NCBI GenBank assembly: GCA_030426705.1
Contig: JAUHXW010000067.1
Span: 1-11,716, forward strand
Direction: 5' to 3'
Source: Gammaproteobacteria bacterium
GTDB lineage: Bacteria > Pseudomonadota > Gammaproteobacteria > Xanthomonadales > Marinicellaceae
DNA: 11,716 bases
Numbering within the stretch: the first letter of the stretch is position 1; each line of letters begins with the position of its first letter. This document shows, in pieces, positions 1 to 6,233 of the stretch. The notes under the pieces are model-generated. The model worked only from the letters and a program-made list of their open reading frames with translations, ran no database searches and was not told the DNA's origin. The position numbers and the translations under genes are program-made.

Positions 1-462
1 GCGATGTTAATTGATCCTAATTTAAGTCGCTTGCCGGCATTTTTGGTGCCTGATTCGGGCGTCAATTCGGGGTTTATGATTGCCCATGTGACCGCGGCAG
101 CTTTGGCCTCTGAGAACAAAACTTTGGCACATCCGGCCAGTGTGGATACCATTCCAACATCGGCCAACCAGGAAGACCATGTTTCGATGGCGACTTTCGC
201 AGGTCGCAAGCTCACCGATTTGTCGGAAAACACCGCTGCCATCGTTGGCATAGAAATGATGGCATCTTGCCAGAGTATTGATTTTCATGAAGGTTTAAAA
301 ACCTCGAATGCCTTGTTTGCGGTTTATCAAAAAGTGCGTGAAGACGTGGCCTTTTTGGACAAAGACCGGTTGTTGGCTCCTGACATCAATCACATGCAAC
401 AACTGGTATTATCAGGCGAGTTGAATCAATTTTTGCCTACATTATGTCCATCTTTGAGTTAA
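1..462 (+). CDS. hutH: Histidine ammonia-lyase, C-terminal part (gene begins before the window)
   Basis: This enzyme removes ammonia from L-histidine to give urocanate, the first step of histidine degradation in the cytoplasm. The reading frame is open from base 1 and ends at TAA 460-462, so about the last 153 residues are present; the family is usually about 510 residues long. The visible part has the family's C-terminal signature, with [20 protein letters not shown] near residues 44-63. Its Glu in QEDH corresponds to the catalytic-region Glu of characterised HutH. The Ala-Ser-Gly that forms the MIO electrophile lies upstream, outside the window, so activity cannot be judged here. The ATG at base 4 is internal, not the true start. 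The gene overlaps hutG by 19 bases in another frame, which suggests translational coupling in one hut operon. Aromatic ammonia-lyases share the fold, but the hutG neighbour supports histidine as substrate. Confidence 0.95.
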   Translation, partial: AMLIDPNLSRLPAFLVPDSGVNSGFMIAHVTAAALASENKTLAHPASVDTIPTSANQEDHVSMATFAGRKLTDLSENTAAIVGIEMMASCQSIDFHEGLKTSNALFAVYQKVREDVAFLDKDRLLAPDINHMQQLVLSGELNQFLPTLCPSLS

Positions 463-1211
463 GACAACAAGCATCTCCATTGGTAATCAGCGTGCCGCAC
501 GATGGTGCGCTGATTCCCGATGATATATTAAGCCAAATGAATCCAGCGGTTATTGGTTCATCTGACCGTGATTTGTTGATCAGCGAAGTGTTTGAATTTG
601 AAAATCTCAAATACTCAAAAATCAAAGCCAATTATTCCAGGCATGTAATCGATCTCAATCGTCCGGCCACAGGTGAAGCTTTGTATCAAAACCAGACCGA
701 AACTGAATTGTGTCCTACCAGCACGTTTGATTTCAAAGACATCTATCAAGCGGGTCAACAACCTGATCAAGCCGAAATCAAACGCCGCATTGAAACCTAT
801 TGGCAACCTTACCATCATCAACTGACTGAGATGATAGCCGCTGCAAAGGCGCAATTTGGGTATTGTCTATTGATAGACGCACACAGTATCGATGATGAAG
901 TGCCAAGGTTTTTTGAGGGCCAATTGCCTGACATCAATGTGGGAACCTTCGCTGGAAAAAGTTGTTCAGTGGAAAAGGAACAGCAATTGATGAAGCATTT
1001 GTCTGAACAAACTGAATTCACAGTGGTTAATAACGGGCGTTTTAAAGGTGGTTTTATCACCCGTAATTACGGTCAACCCAATAACCACATTCACGCCATT
1101 CAATTGGAACACGCCAAGTCATGCTATCTATCAGAAGACAGTCAGCTCTCAGATAAAGGTTTCAGACTTCAGGACTTGTGGCATCGTTTCCTTAGCCAAG
1201 TAATCAATTAA
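444..1211 (+). CDS. hutG: N-formylglutamate amidohydrolase (deformylase)
   Basis: The enzyme hydrolyses N-formyl-L-glutamate to glutamate and formate, the last step of the five-step (Pseudomonas-type) histidine pathway. The 255 residues match the usual family length. Visible family motifs are [12 protein letters not shown] (about residues 14-25), [28 protein letters not shown], a LLIDAHS segment with likely metal-binding Asp and His, and [21 protein letters not shown] near the C-terminus. The ATG at 444 lies inside hutH, 19 bases before the hutH stop, and has no clear ribosome-binding site, so coupling to hutH translation is likely. Having this enzyme implies that formiminoglutamate is deiminated to formylglutamate by a HutF encoded elsewhere. 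The TAA stop is the first base triplet of a 13-bp repeat that recurs beyond the next hairpin. Confidence 0.93.
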   Translation: MSIFELRQQASPLVISVPHDGALIPDDILSQMNPAVIGSSDRDLLISEVFEFENLKYSKIKANYSRHVIDLNRPATGEALYQNQTETELCPTSTFDFKDIYQAGQQPDQAEIKRRIETYWQPYHHQLTEMIAAAKAQFGYCLLIDAHSIDDEVPRFFEGQLPDINVGTFAGKSCSVEKEQQLMKHLSEQTEFTVVNNGRFKGGFITRNYGQPNNHIHAIQLEHAKSCYLSEDSQLSDKGFRLQDLWHRFLSQVIN

Positions 1212-1273
1212 ATTTCAAACGAGCCTACCGGAAAAATACCGTTTTAAGCGGTGTTTTAACTAAATTTCAAACG
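1209..1273 (+). repeat. 13-bp direct repeat flanking the hutG hairpin
   Basis: TAAATTTCAAACG occurs exactly at 1209-1221 and again at 1261-1273, with a pitch of 52 bp. The first copy begins with the hutG stop codon. The two copies bracket the terminator-like hairpin at 1233-1257. The origin is unknown; a small tandem duplication or slippage remnant is one possibility. No inserted gene lies between the copies. Confidence 0.6.
1233..1257 (+). terminator. Probable Rho-independent terminator after hutG
   Basis: AAAATACCG (1233-1241) can pair with CGGTGTTTT (1249-1257) around a 7-base loop, with one G-T wobble. The stem has a CCG/CGG core and an A-tract/T-tract outer part, as in intrinsic terminators, and begins 21 bases after the hutG stop. 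The GC core is short, so termination strength is uncertain. No free-energy calculation was made. Confidence 0.45.
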
Positions 1274-1381
1274 TATTTCATCTTTTTTTCAGGTCTAATA
1301 GGCTGCAGTTTAATACCATTCCTCTCATCGCAATGTACCCAGAGTAAGTCTCCTGGGGACATGCAAGACTAGATTAATTTA

Positions 1382-1387
1382 AGAGGA
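1382..1387 (+). promoter_or_regulatory. Strong ribosome-binding site for the beta-helix protein
   Basis: AGAGGA lies 7 bases before the ATG at 1395, a near-ideal Shine-Dalgarno position. It decides the start in favour of 1395. The ATG at 1388 is out of frame with the long reading frame. Confidence 0.75.
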
Positions 1388-1394
1388 ATGAATC

Positions 1395-3089
1395 ATGAGG
1401 AAAAATTTAATCATAGAGTTGGCATTGATGTGCTTGTTGCAAATTTGGGCATCATCCAGCCAAGCTCAAACCACAATTGTTGTAGATTGGGCATTGGATG
1501 AGGAACCCACCAATAATAACCATACCTGTAGCTACACACAAGGTGGCTTGTTCTTTCCTGACACCACAGGCTCTGGTGCCAACAAATGTACCTTGCGTCG
1601 GGCGCTGCGTGAAGCGGGTGCCATCGCTGACGATGACTTTTGTGCGGGTTGTGCGCCGGTGACCATTGTATTTACTGGCTTGAATGGCACCAATGGTGAT
1701 GCTGATGATGCGCAGTTTAACAATGGACAATGGGTGCTACCCGTTTCAGATGCCGGCAATGTCAGCGACTTTGGTCTTTACCCCCAAACTATTTTAGATT
1801 CAGTGGGTGAAATCACCATCACTGGTCCTGTGGTCGATGTACAAGGGAATCATCAGATGCCTTTGGTGATGATAGAAAGTGGAAAAACTTTAGAAATCGA
1901 GTTAAGCGATGTACAAATCACCAACCTTGGATTTTTTGGAGGCATGAGCATCCATGCCAAGGAACAAAACATAACTTTTGAAAATAATACCTGGGGTTTG
2001 TCTTCGGATGGCAGTGAAATCGTGTTTGCTGATGTTGATTTTAATATTGATAATCTGGCAGGCAATCATGGCATATTTGGAACCAGCGATGCCAGTCATC
2101 TATTGGTACAAAACAACATCATTGCAGGGGCTGGAACCAATGCAGTTGAAGTCAATTCAGACACCACAGGTTTACAGGTTTTGAATAACTGGATAGGTTT
2201 GGACATCAATGGCACTGTTCCAACTGTGCCTGAAGCATTGGTATGTCGGACTTTTACCACCATCAGCCCAAATCCCAATGAACTGGATGAGGATGAATGG
2301 TTCGGTGGATCTGGTATCAACATTGCTGGCACGGGCGCTTTGATTCAAGGAAACATCATTGCAGGCCTTCAGAACATTCGCAGTACCAATGATACACCGC
2401 CACAAGCGCTGACTGTATTTGGTTCTTTACATACCATCGAAAATAACAACATTGGACAAGACATCAATGGAGATACGGTGGGCGTATGTGGTCAGGGAAT
2501 TAAATTTTCTACCCAAACCGATGTGTTGGATCCGCAAAATAATGGGCATTTGGTGGTTGATAACCTGATTGACTCATCACGCAATGGCTTTGAAAACACC
2601 AAGGGCGCCATTCTTTGGACCGACACCAGTAGCCCAGCATTCAAGGATTCCGGAAATACGGTAAGAGGCAATATTGTGATCAATGGACCTGAAAAATACT
2701 TTGAAATGGGTCCCATGATAGCATCCGATATCAGGCTGTTTGAACCGGCAGAAATAACCAATGTCAGTGGAACACTGATCAGCGGTGGTAGTCACCAAAG
2801 CAATATTCTTGGTAATCCAAGCCCATGCCCCAATTGTTTGATTGATTTTTATCTGGATGATGTCGATGGACATGAAGAAGCTTTAGCGCACCTGGGGTCG
2901 GTAATCGCTGATGGTAACGGAGATTTTTCTTACAATTTAAGTTCGCCCATACCAGATGGCATGGCAATCCGCACCACCAGTACAGCCATGTCAGACAACA
3001 TCATTCCTAATACCTGGGCAGGTACTACCAGCACCATGTCCAATGAGTTATACGGCTCTGATGTGATATTCAAAGATGGTTTTGAGTAA
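1395..3089 (+). CDS. Secreted CSLREA-like beta-helix protein with C-terminal DGFE tail
   Basis: This 564-residue protein has no known substrate or enzymatic role that I can assign. Residues 1-24 look like a signal peptide: basic start MRKN, hydrophobic core, and a probable cut after SQA. Residues about 44-80 contain two cysteine-flanked segments and KCTLRRALREA, resembling the CSLREA motif found at the start of many secreted repeat proteins. Residues about 180-430 have recurring Asn-rich strands such as VQNNIIAGAG, VLNNWIGLDING, IQGNIIAGLQ and IENNNIGQDING, the pattern of a right-handed parallel beta-helix. A beta-rich segment follows, and the protein ends in SDVIFKDGFE. No catalytic carbohydrate-lyase or pectinase motif is evident. 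The gene stands alone between the hut operon and the convergent zapE, with its own ribosome-binding site. It may be a surface adhesin or a matrix or carbohydrate-binding protein; this is inference. Confidence 0.8.
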   Translation: MRKNLIIELALMCLLQIWASSSQAQTTIVVDWALDEEPTNNNHTCSYTQGGLFFPDTTGSGANKCTLRRALREAGAIADDDFCAGCAPVTIVFTGLNGTNGDADDAQFNNGQWVLPVSDAGNVSDFGLYPQTILDSVGEITITGPVVDVQGNHQMPLVMIESGKTLEIELSDVQITNLGFFGGMSIHAKEQNITFENNTWGLSSDGSEIVFADVDFNIDNLAGNHGIFGTSDASHLLVQNNIIAGAGTNAVEVNSDTTGLQVLNNWIGLDINGTVPTVPEALVCRTFTTISPNPNELDEDEWFGGSGINIAGTGALIQGNIIAGLQNIRSTNDTPPQALTVFGSLHTIENNNIGQDINGDTVGVCGQGIKFSTQTDVLDPQNNGHLVVDNLIDSSRNGFENTKGAILWTDTSSPAFKDSGNTVRGNIVINGPEKYFEMGPMIASDIRLFEPAEITNVSGTLISGGSHQSNILGNPSPCPNCLIDFYLDDVDGHEEALAHLGSVIADGNGDFSYNLSSPIPDGMAIRTTSTAMSDNIIPNTWAGTTSTMSNELYGSDVIFKDGFE

Positions 3090-3091
3090 TC

Positions 3092-3120
3092 AGACTGTTA
3101 TATAACCAAGTTATGAGTCT
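3092..3120. terminator. Possible hairpin between convergent genes
   Basis: AGACT (3092-3096) is complementary to AGTCT (3116-3120). Within it, ATAAC (3102-3106) pairs with GTTAT (3110-3114) around a CAA loop, giving a bulged stem just after the stop of the beta-helix gene. No T-tract follows, so a role as an intrinsic terminator is doubtful. A second, wider inverted repeat (AGAACAGA 3125-3132 and TCTGTTCT 3181-3188) ends just beyond the zapE stop. Confidence 0.25.
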
Positions 3121-3189
3121 TGTGAGAACAGAAATGTCAGCCAGTCAACAATTTCCAGTTGAGTTGAGTCATTGCTGTCATCTGTTCTT

Positions 3190-4242
3190 TCAAGGCTTTC
3201 TGAGTAATTCAGACAAGCGGGAAGCCGCACGTTCAAATTCGAAATTAAGTTTTTGTCCCTGATAAATCATTTTGTAATGGCAGGCCGCCTGGGCAATGAT
3301 TTTGACTTCAGCCTCGTATAAGACATCAATCAAGGTAATGAATCTTCGAGCTTCATTGTCCTGGTCATTATTCATTTGTGGGATTTTGCTGATGATTATG
3401 GTGTCGATTTGTTTGGCAATTTCTATGTAGTCAGAGGCATTGCGGGCCTTTTGGCAAAGCTCAGTAAATTCACACCAGAGTACATTTTGAGTGGATTTAA
3501 TAACGTCCAATTGACGATCATTGATAACCCATGAGCTGTTAGAAATTTGTTGATTTTCTGTCAATTGCTTAAAACAATCATCCAGATGAAACTGGCTGGA
3601 CGGATTGATGGGAAAGTACCAGTCTTCGTGATCTTGTTCATCATTCTGCCGGTAGTCTTGCTGACCATCCAGGTGCATCACCTGCATATGATCATTGATC
3701 CAATCAATTGCGGGTAAAAATTTGGCCCGCTGTAAACCATCTTTGTATAAATTGTTGGGTTGAACATTGGAAGTGGTTACCAAAGCAATGCCATAGCGAC
3801 TGAAAGCTTCCAACATGCCTGCCAATAACATGGCATTGGCAATGTCATTAACCAAAAACTCATCCAGGCAGAGTATCTGGGTTTGTTTAGCCAATCGTTT
3901 GAATATGTACTCCAGTGGGTCACTCTGGTTGGGAAGCTGACGCAGTTCATGGTGCAGCCACAACATAAATTCATGATAATGCTGACGTTGTTTTCCCACA
4001 TGATTGGGCAAGCTATCAAAAAACAAATCCATCAAGTGGGTTTTGCCACGGCCTACTGAACCATAAATATAAATCCCTTTCGGAGCGCGGTCTTTCCTAC
4101 CAAACAGCCAACTTTTTTTGGGTGGTTCTGACAATTCAATGTGGAGCCTTTCGAACTCTTCGACCACTTGGGCCTGGAGTTCGTCTCGCCAGATGATGCC
4201 GGCTTCAATTTCAGCCAGATAGTTTTGTTGGGGACTGCTCAC
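3190..4242 (-). CDS. zapE: AFG1-type ATPase, cell division protein ZapE
   Basis: ZapE is a P-loop ATPase of the AFG1 family. In E. coli it associates with the Z-ring and affects FtsZ assembly, while mitochondrial relatives act in protein quality control. The 350 residues fit the family length. Residues 61-68 are the Walker A motif GSVGRGKT, residues 123-129 (ILCLDEF) the Walker B, and TTSN at 156-159 resembles sensor 1. QRAKFLPAI (171-179) and FEFERAASRLSEL near the C-terminus are family hallmarks. Translation starts at GTG (4242), because the family's N-terminal region begins immediately there and no in-frame ATG follows at a suitable place. The start is 3 bases after the stop of the upstream hydrolase, with no clear Shine-Dalgarno sequence, so translation is probably coupled. 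It is the last gene of the four-gene minus-strand cluster. Confidence 0.92.
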   Translation of the reverse strand: MSSPQQNYLAEIEAGIIWRDELQAQVVEEFERLHIELSEPPKKSWLFGRKDRAPKGIYIYGSVGRGKTHLMDLFFDSLPNHVGKQRQHYHEFMLWLHHELRQLPNQSDPLEYIFKRLAKQTQILCLDEFLVNDIANAMLLAGMLEAFSRYGIALVTTSNVQPNNLYKDGLQRAKFLPAIDWINDHMQVMHLDGQQDYRQNDEQDHEDWYFPINPSSQFHLDDCFKQLTENQQISNSSWVINDRQLDVIKSTQNVLWCEFTELCQKARNASDYIEIAKQIDTIIISKIPQMNNDQDNEARRFITLIDVLYEAEVKIIAQAACHYKMIYQGQKLNFEFERAASRLSELLRKP

Positions 4243-4245
4243 GGA

Positions 4246-4911
4246 TCAGTCGTTACTGACCTGGCGCAGTATGCCATTTTTGATGGCGCCTTTGAGATCC
4301 AGTAATCGGCGATGAAAGAAATGTCCGGCTTTCATGGTCACCAATTGAGGCATGGGATTTTGTTGTTCCACATATTCATACACCGCTCTTGGGCTGACCA
4401 CATCATCTTCATCACCTTGAATAACCAACCAAGGACAATCTGGTGGAGCCAACTCCGTGTAATCATAACGTTCAACCGGTGGTGCCACGGTAACAAATTG
4501 CTCTGGCTTGATGTCATGAACAGCTCGCAGTGCGACATAGGAGCCAAAGGAAAATCCTGCTAACCAGAACTTGCAATGCGGCTTGACCTGTTTGGCCCAA
4601 TCATAAACGGCCAATAAGTCATCAGCTTCACCCACGCCATCGTCAAACACACCATCTGATTCGCCCACGCCACGGAAATTAAACCTGACAGTGTGCGCGC
4701 CCATATCCCGGAAGGCTTTTTCCAGCATATGAGTCACTTTATTGCGCATGGTGCCACCATACAAAGGATGCGGATGACATATCAGCGCAACGCGGTTTTT
4801 ATCTACTGCATCCGCTTCAGGCGGCGCAGTTAAACACTCAATTTGACCAGCCGGGCCTGGAATCATGATAACCGTAGATTCTTGGGGAAATTCTGTGGGT
4901 GCTTCTGACAT
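4246..4911 (-). CDS. Predicted alpha/beta hydrolase (COG2945-like)
   Basis: This is a small cytoplasmic alpha/beta-hydrolase of 221 residues whose natural substrate is not known. LICHPHPLYGGTM (about 43-55) and FNFRGVGESDG (77-87) are typical of the COG2945 group. GFSFG (119-123) carries the presumed nucleophile Ser121, the GDEDDVV segment (166-172) supplies an acidic residue (probably Asp169), and GHFFHRRL carries His197. The catalytic triad therefore looks complete. There is no signal peptide. Fifteen bases separate its ATG from the stop of the upstream small membrane protein, and zapE follows after 3 bases, so it is in mid-operon. No Shine-Dalgarno sequence is visible before the ATG. Esterase or thioesterase activity is plausible but cannot be told from the sequence. 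Confidence 0.85.
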   Translation of the reverse strand: MSEAPTEFPQESTVIMIPGPAGQIECLTAPPEADAVDKNRVALICHPHPLYGGTMRNKVTHMLEKAFRDMGAHTVRFNFRGVGESDGVFDDGVGEADDLLAVYDWAKQVKPHCKFWLAGFSFGSYVALRAVHDIKPEQFVTVAPPVERYDYTELAPPDCPWLVIQGDEDDVVSPRAVYEYVEQQNPMPQLVTMKAGHFFHRRLLDLKGAIKNGILRQVSND

Positions 4912-4926
4912 TTTAGTAGCTAAAAT

Positions 4927-5235
4927 CTAAAACCACGGATTATAACACCCATTAGATGAGGTTATATAGACGAAAGCACGCATGAATAAAGCTGTATTCA
5001 GGTAAAGAAGCACCAAAAACAAAGTCAAATTAAATGTGAAATTGTACGGAGTAAAAGGCTTGAACATTCTATACAGCGTTGGTAATGCAGGTATTAAAAT
5101 GATGAGCATTATCAGTGGTTCGGCAAAATCACTTTGAGCAACTGAAGTCTTATTGACTTTCATTATGACAAAGCCCAATAACAATAAACTGAAATTAGCC
5201 AAACTTCCTAAAATAATAGATTTGATCTGCTGCAT
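4927..5235 (-). CDS. Small three-helix membrane protein of unknown function
   Basis: I do not recognise this 102-residue protein. It has three hydrophobic stretches able to span the membrane: about residues 5-26 (rich in Leu, ending GFVIMKV), 40-58 (LIMLIILIPALPTLY) and 68-90 (TLFLVLLYLNTALFMRAFVYI). Short polar links separate them, and the C-terminus is SNGCYNPWF. It lacks a cleavable signal peptide and any known motif. It starts 31 bases after the membrane-anchored regulator and ends 15 bases before the hydrolase, so it is almost certainly co-transcribed with both. One possibility is a membrane partner of the regulator, but it does not resemble ToxS, which has a single helix and a large periplasmic domain. 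The reading frame and operon context make it a likely real gene. Confidence 0.65.
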   Translation of the reverse strand: MQQIKSIILGSLANFSLLLLGFVIMKVNKTSVAQSDFAEPLIMLIILIPALPTLYRMFKPFTPYNFTFNLTLFLVLLYLNTALFMRAFVYITSSNGCYNPWF

Positions 5236-5266
5236 GACTTTTTTGACTTATACAGATGCAAATGAT

Positions 5267-6106
5267 TCATAAGTTGGTAACGAATTCCATAAACTCTTTA
5301 CAAACTTCTTTAATGTCGTCTATGGAATTGATGTTTTTTTGAATGCTGTAAGTCACCAAAGCGGTTTTGGCATCGACCAGATTCAAGGTGAGCAAGCTGC
5401 CGTTTTGCTGATGAGACAACTGGCTTTCAATAAACCAGCGTACACCAAATTGGTGGCTGAAATAGGGGAATGGACTGCCTTGGTGTGACTCCAAAGCATA
5501 CTCTGATAAATACTGTAGGTCTTTACGGTTGGCTATGGCTTGTTTTAATTCAGCTACCACATTGAACTTTTTGAAATCATTGGTTAAAGCTGATTGATTG
5601 ACTATTTTGGTCGGTAATATAGCCAATGGGATGTTCACAGGTTTGGCTCCAAGCTGGATTAAAAGCAACAAGCCCCAGCCGAAAACCATGAGGGTGATTA
5701 TAATCAGTAAAGCGGTTTTGATAGTAGTGGCAGGACTTTTTATTGAGCCGTTAATGACATCTTTGGGGGAAGCGGCATTCTCGTCAATGGCGTTAGACCA
5801 GCGATAGCCAACTTTTGGAATGGTGTCAATCAAAGGGTTAGTTGTTGCTAAGGGTTTTAATTGCGCTCGAAGGTCAGAAATACACCGGGTTAATGCATCA
5901 TCACTGATGGTTTGGTTGGGCCAAACGGTATCAAAAATTTGTTGTCTGCTGACAGACTGCTGGGCTTGGTTAATTAAAGTTTCCAATACACGTATATTGA
6001 CCGGACTTAAACGGATTAAATCATGATTCAACAGATTGGTCACTTCACCAGTTTTAGTGTTGATGGTGAGTCCAGCTGTTTGGATTATTTTACTTGCTTC
6101 ATTCAT
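5267..6106 (-). CDS. Membrane-anchored winged-helix transcriptional regulator (ToxR/CadC layout)
   Basis: This 279-residue protein has the one-component membrane-regulator layout. Residues about 10-104 form an OmpR/PhoB-type winged-helix DNA-binding domain: a beta-strand start, LSPVNIRVLETLI (33-45), VSRQQIFDTVW (52-62), the recognition helix around DDALTRCISDLRAQL (69-83), and the wing IPKVGYRW (96-103). A polar linker follows, then one membrane helix at about 131-152. Residues 153-279 would be periplasmic. The stretch VRWFIESQL...NGSLLTLNLVDAKTAL (222-250) faintly resembles the FlgO/TolB-N-like domains on similar regulators. There are no receiver-domain phosphorylation residues and no TPR repeats. 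It heads the minus-strand cluster and is divergent from the 435-residue exported protein. Three CTCAG repeats lie 42-74 bases upstream of its start, so it may regulate both itself and its neighbour. The signal it senses is unknown. Confidence 0.85.
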   Translation of the reverse strand: MNEASKIIQTAGLTINTKTGEVTNLLNHDLIRLSPVNIRVLETLINQAQQSVSRQQIFDTVWPNQTISDDALTRCISDLRAQLKPLATTNPLIDTIPKVGYRWSNAIDENAASPKDVINGSIKSPATTIKTALLIIITLMVFGWGLLLLIQLGAKPVNIPLAILPTKIVNQSALTNDFKKFNVVAELKQAIANRKDLQYLSEYALESHQGSPFPYFSHQFGVRWFIESQLSHQQNGSLLTLNLVDAKTALVTYSIQKNINSIDDIKEVCKEFMEFVTNL

Positions 6107-6147
6107 GGAGTGAAGTTTACCATCAACTTTTGGTCTGAAAACCTGCG

Positions 6148-6180
6148 CTCAGGTATTACTCAGCTTTTACTCAGGTGATC
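6148..6180 (+). promoter_or_regulatory. Three CTCAG direct repeats at 11-bp pitch, candidate operator
   Basis: CTCAG occurs at 6148-6152, 6159-6163 and 6170-6174, exactly 11 bases apart. The repeat units are CTCAGGTATTA, CTCAGCTTTTA and CTCAGGTGATC, so positions 7, 9 and 10 also agree in most copies. Head-to-tail repeats at 11-bp spacing are the known operator form of OmpR/PhoB-type winged-helix proteins, which bind as tandem dimers on one face of the helix. The adjacent gene encodes such a protein. A -10-like TATAGA (6199-6204) lies downstream, and no good -35 box is present at the expected place, which overlaps the last repeat. This suggests activation of the plus-strand gene; binding itself is inferred. 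Confidence 0.6.
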
Positions 6181-6198
6181 CAAGCGCTTATGTCGCAT

Positions 6199-6204
6199 TA
6201 TAGA
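6199..6204 (+). promoter_or_regulatory. Weak -10-like element for the exported-protein gene
   Basis: TATAGA sits 29 bases before the ATG at 6234 and 24 bases after the last CTCAG core. The bases 17-18 upstream do not resemble TTGACA, as expected of a promoter that needs an activator bound near -35. A match this short is weak evidence on its own. Confidence 0.3.
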
Positions 6205-6233
6205 CAGGGTAATTAACAACAGGAACATCTGCA

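Noticed and set aside
22..288. Minus-strand frame of 88 codons across hutH
   Set aside because: The plus-strand frame is unmistakably HutH; the other is a by-product of its codon use.
2492..2873. Overlapping minus-strand open frames inside the beta-helix gene
   Set aside because: The beta-helix frame has a signal peptide, repeat pattern and ribosome-binding site; the antisense frames have none of these.
4312..4563. Plus-strand open frame of 83 codons opposite the hydrolase
   Set aside because: It is antisense to a gene with a complete catalytic triad; its Trp/His-rich composition is typical of a shadow frame.
5598..6026. Two plus-strand open frames (5598-5807 and 5820-6026) opposite the regulator gene
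   Set aside because: They are antisense shadows of a convincing winged-helix/membrane protein, have no ribosome-binding site and no recognisable motif.
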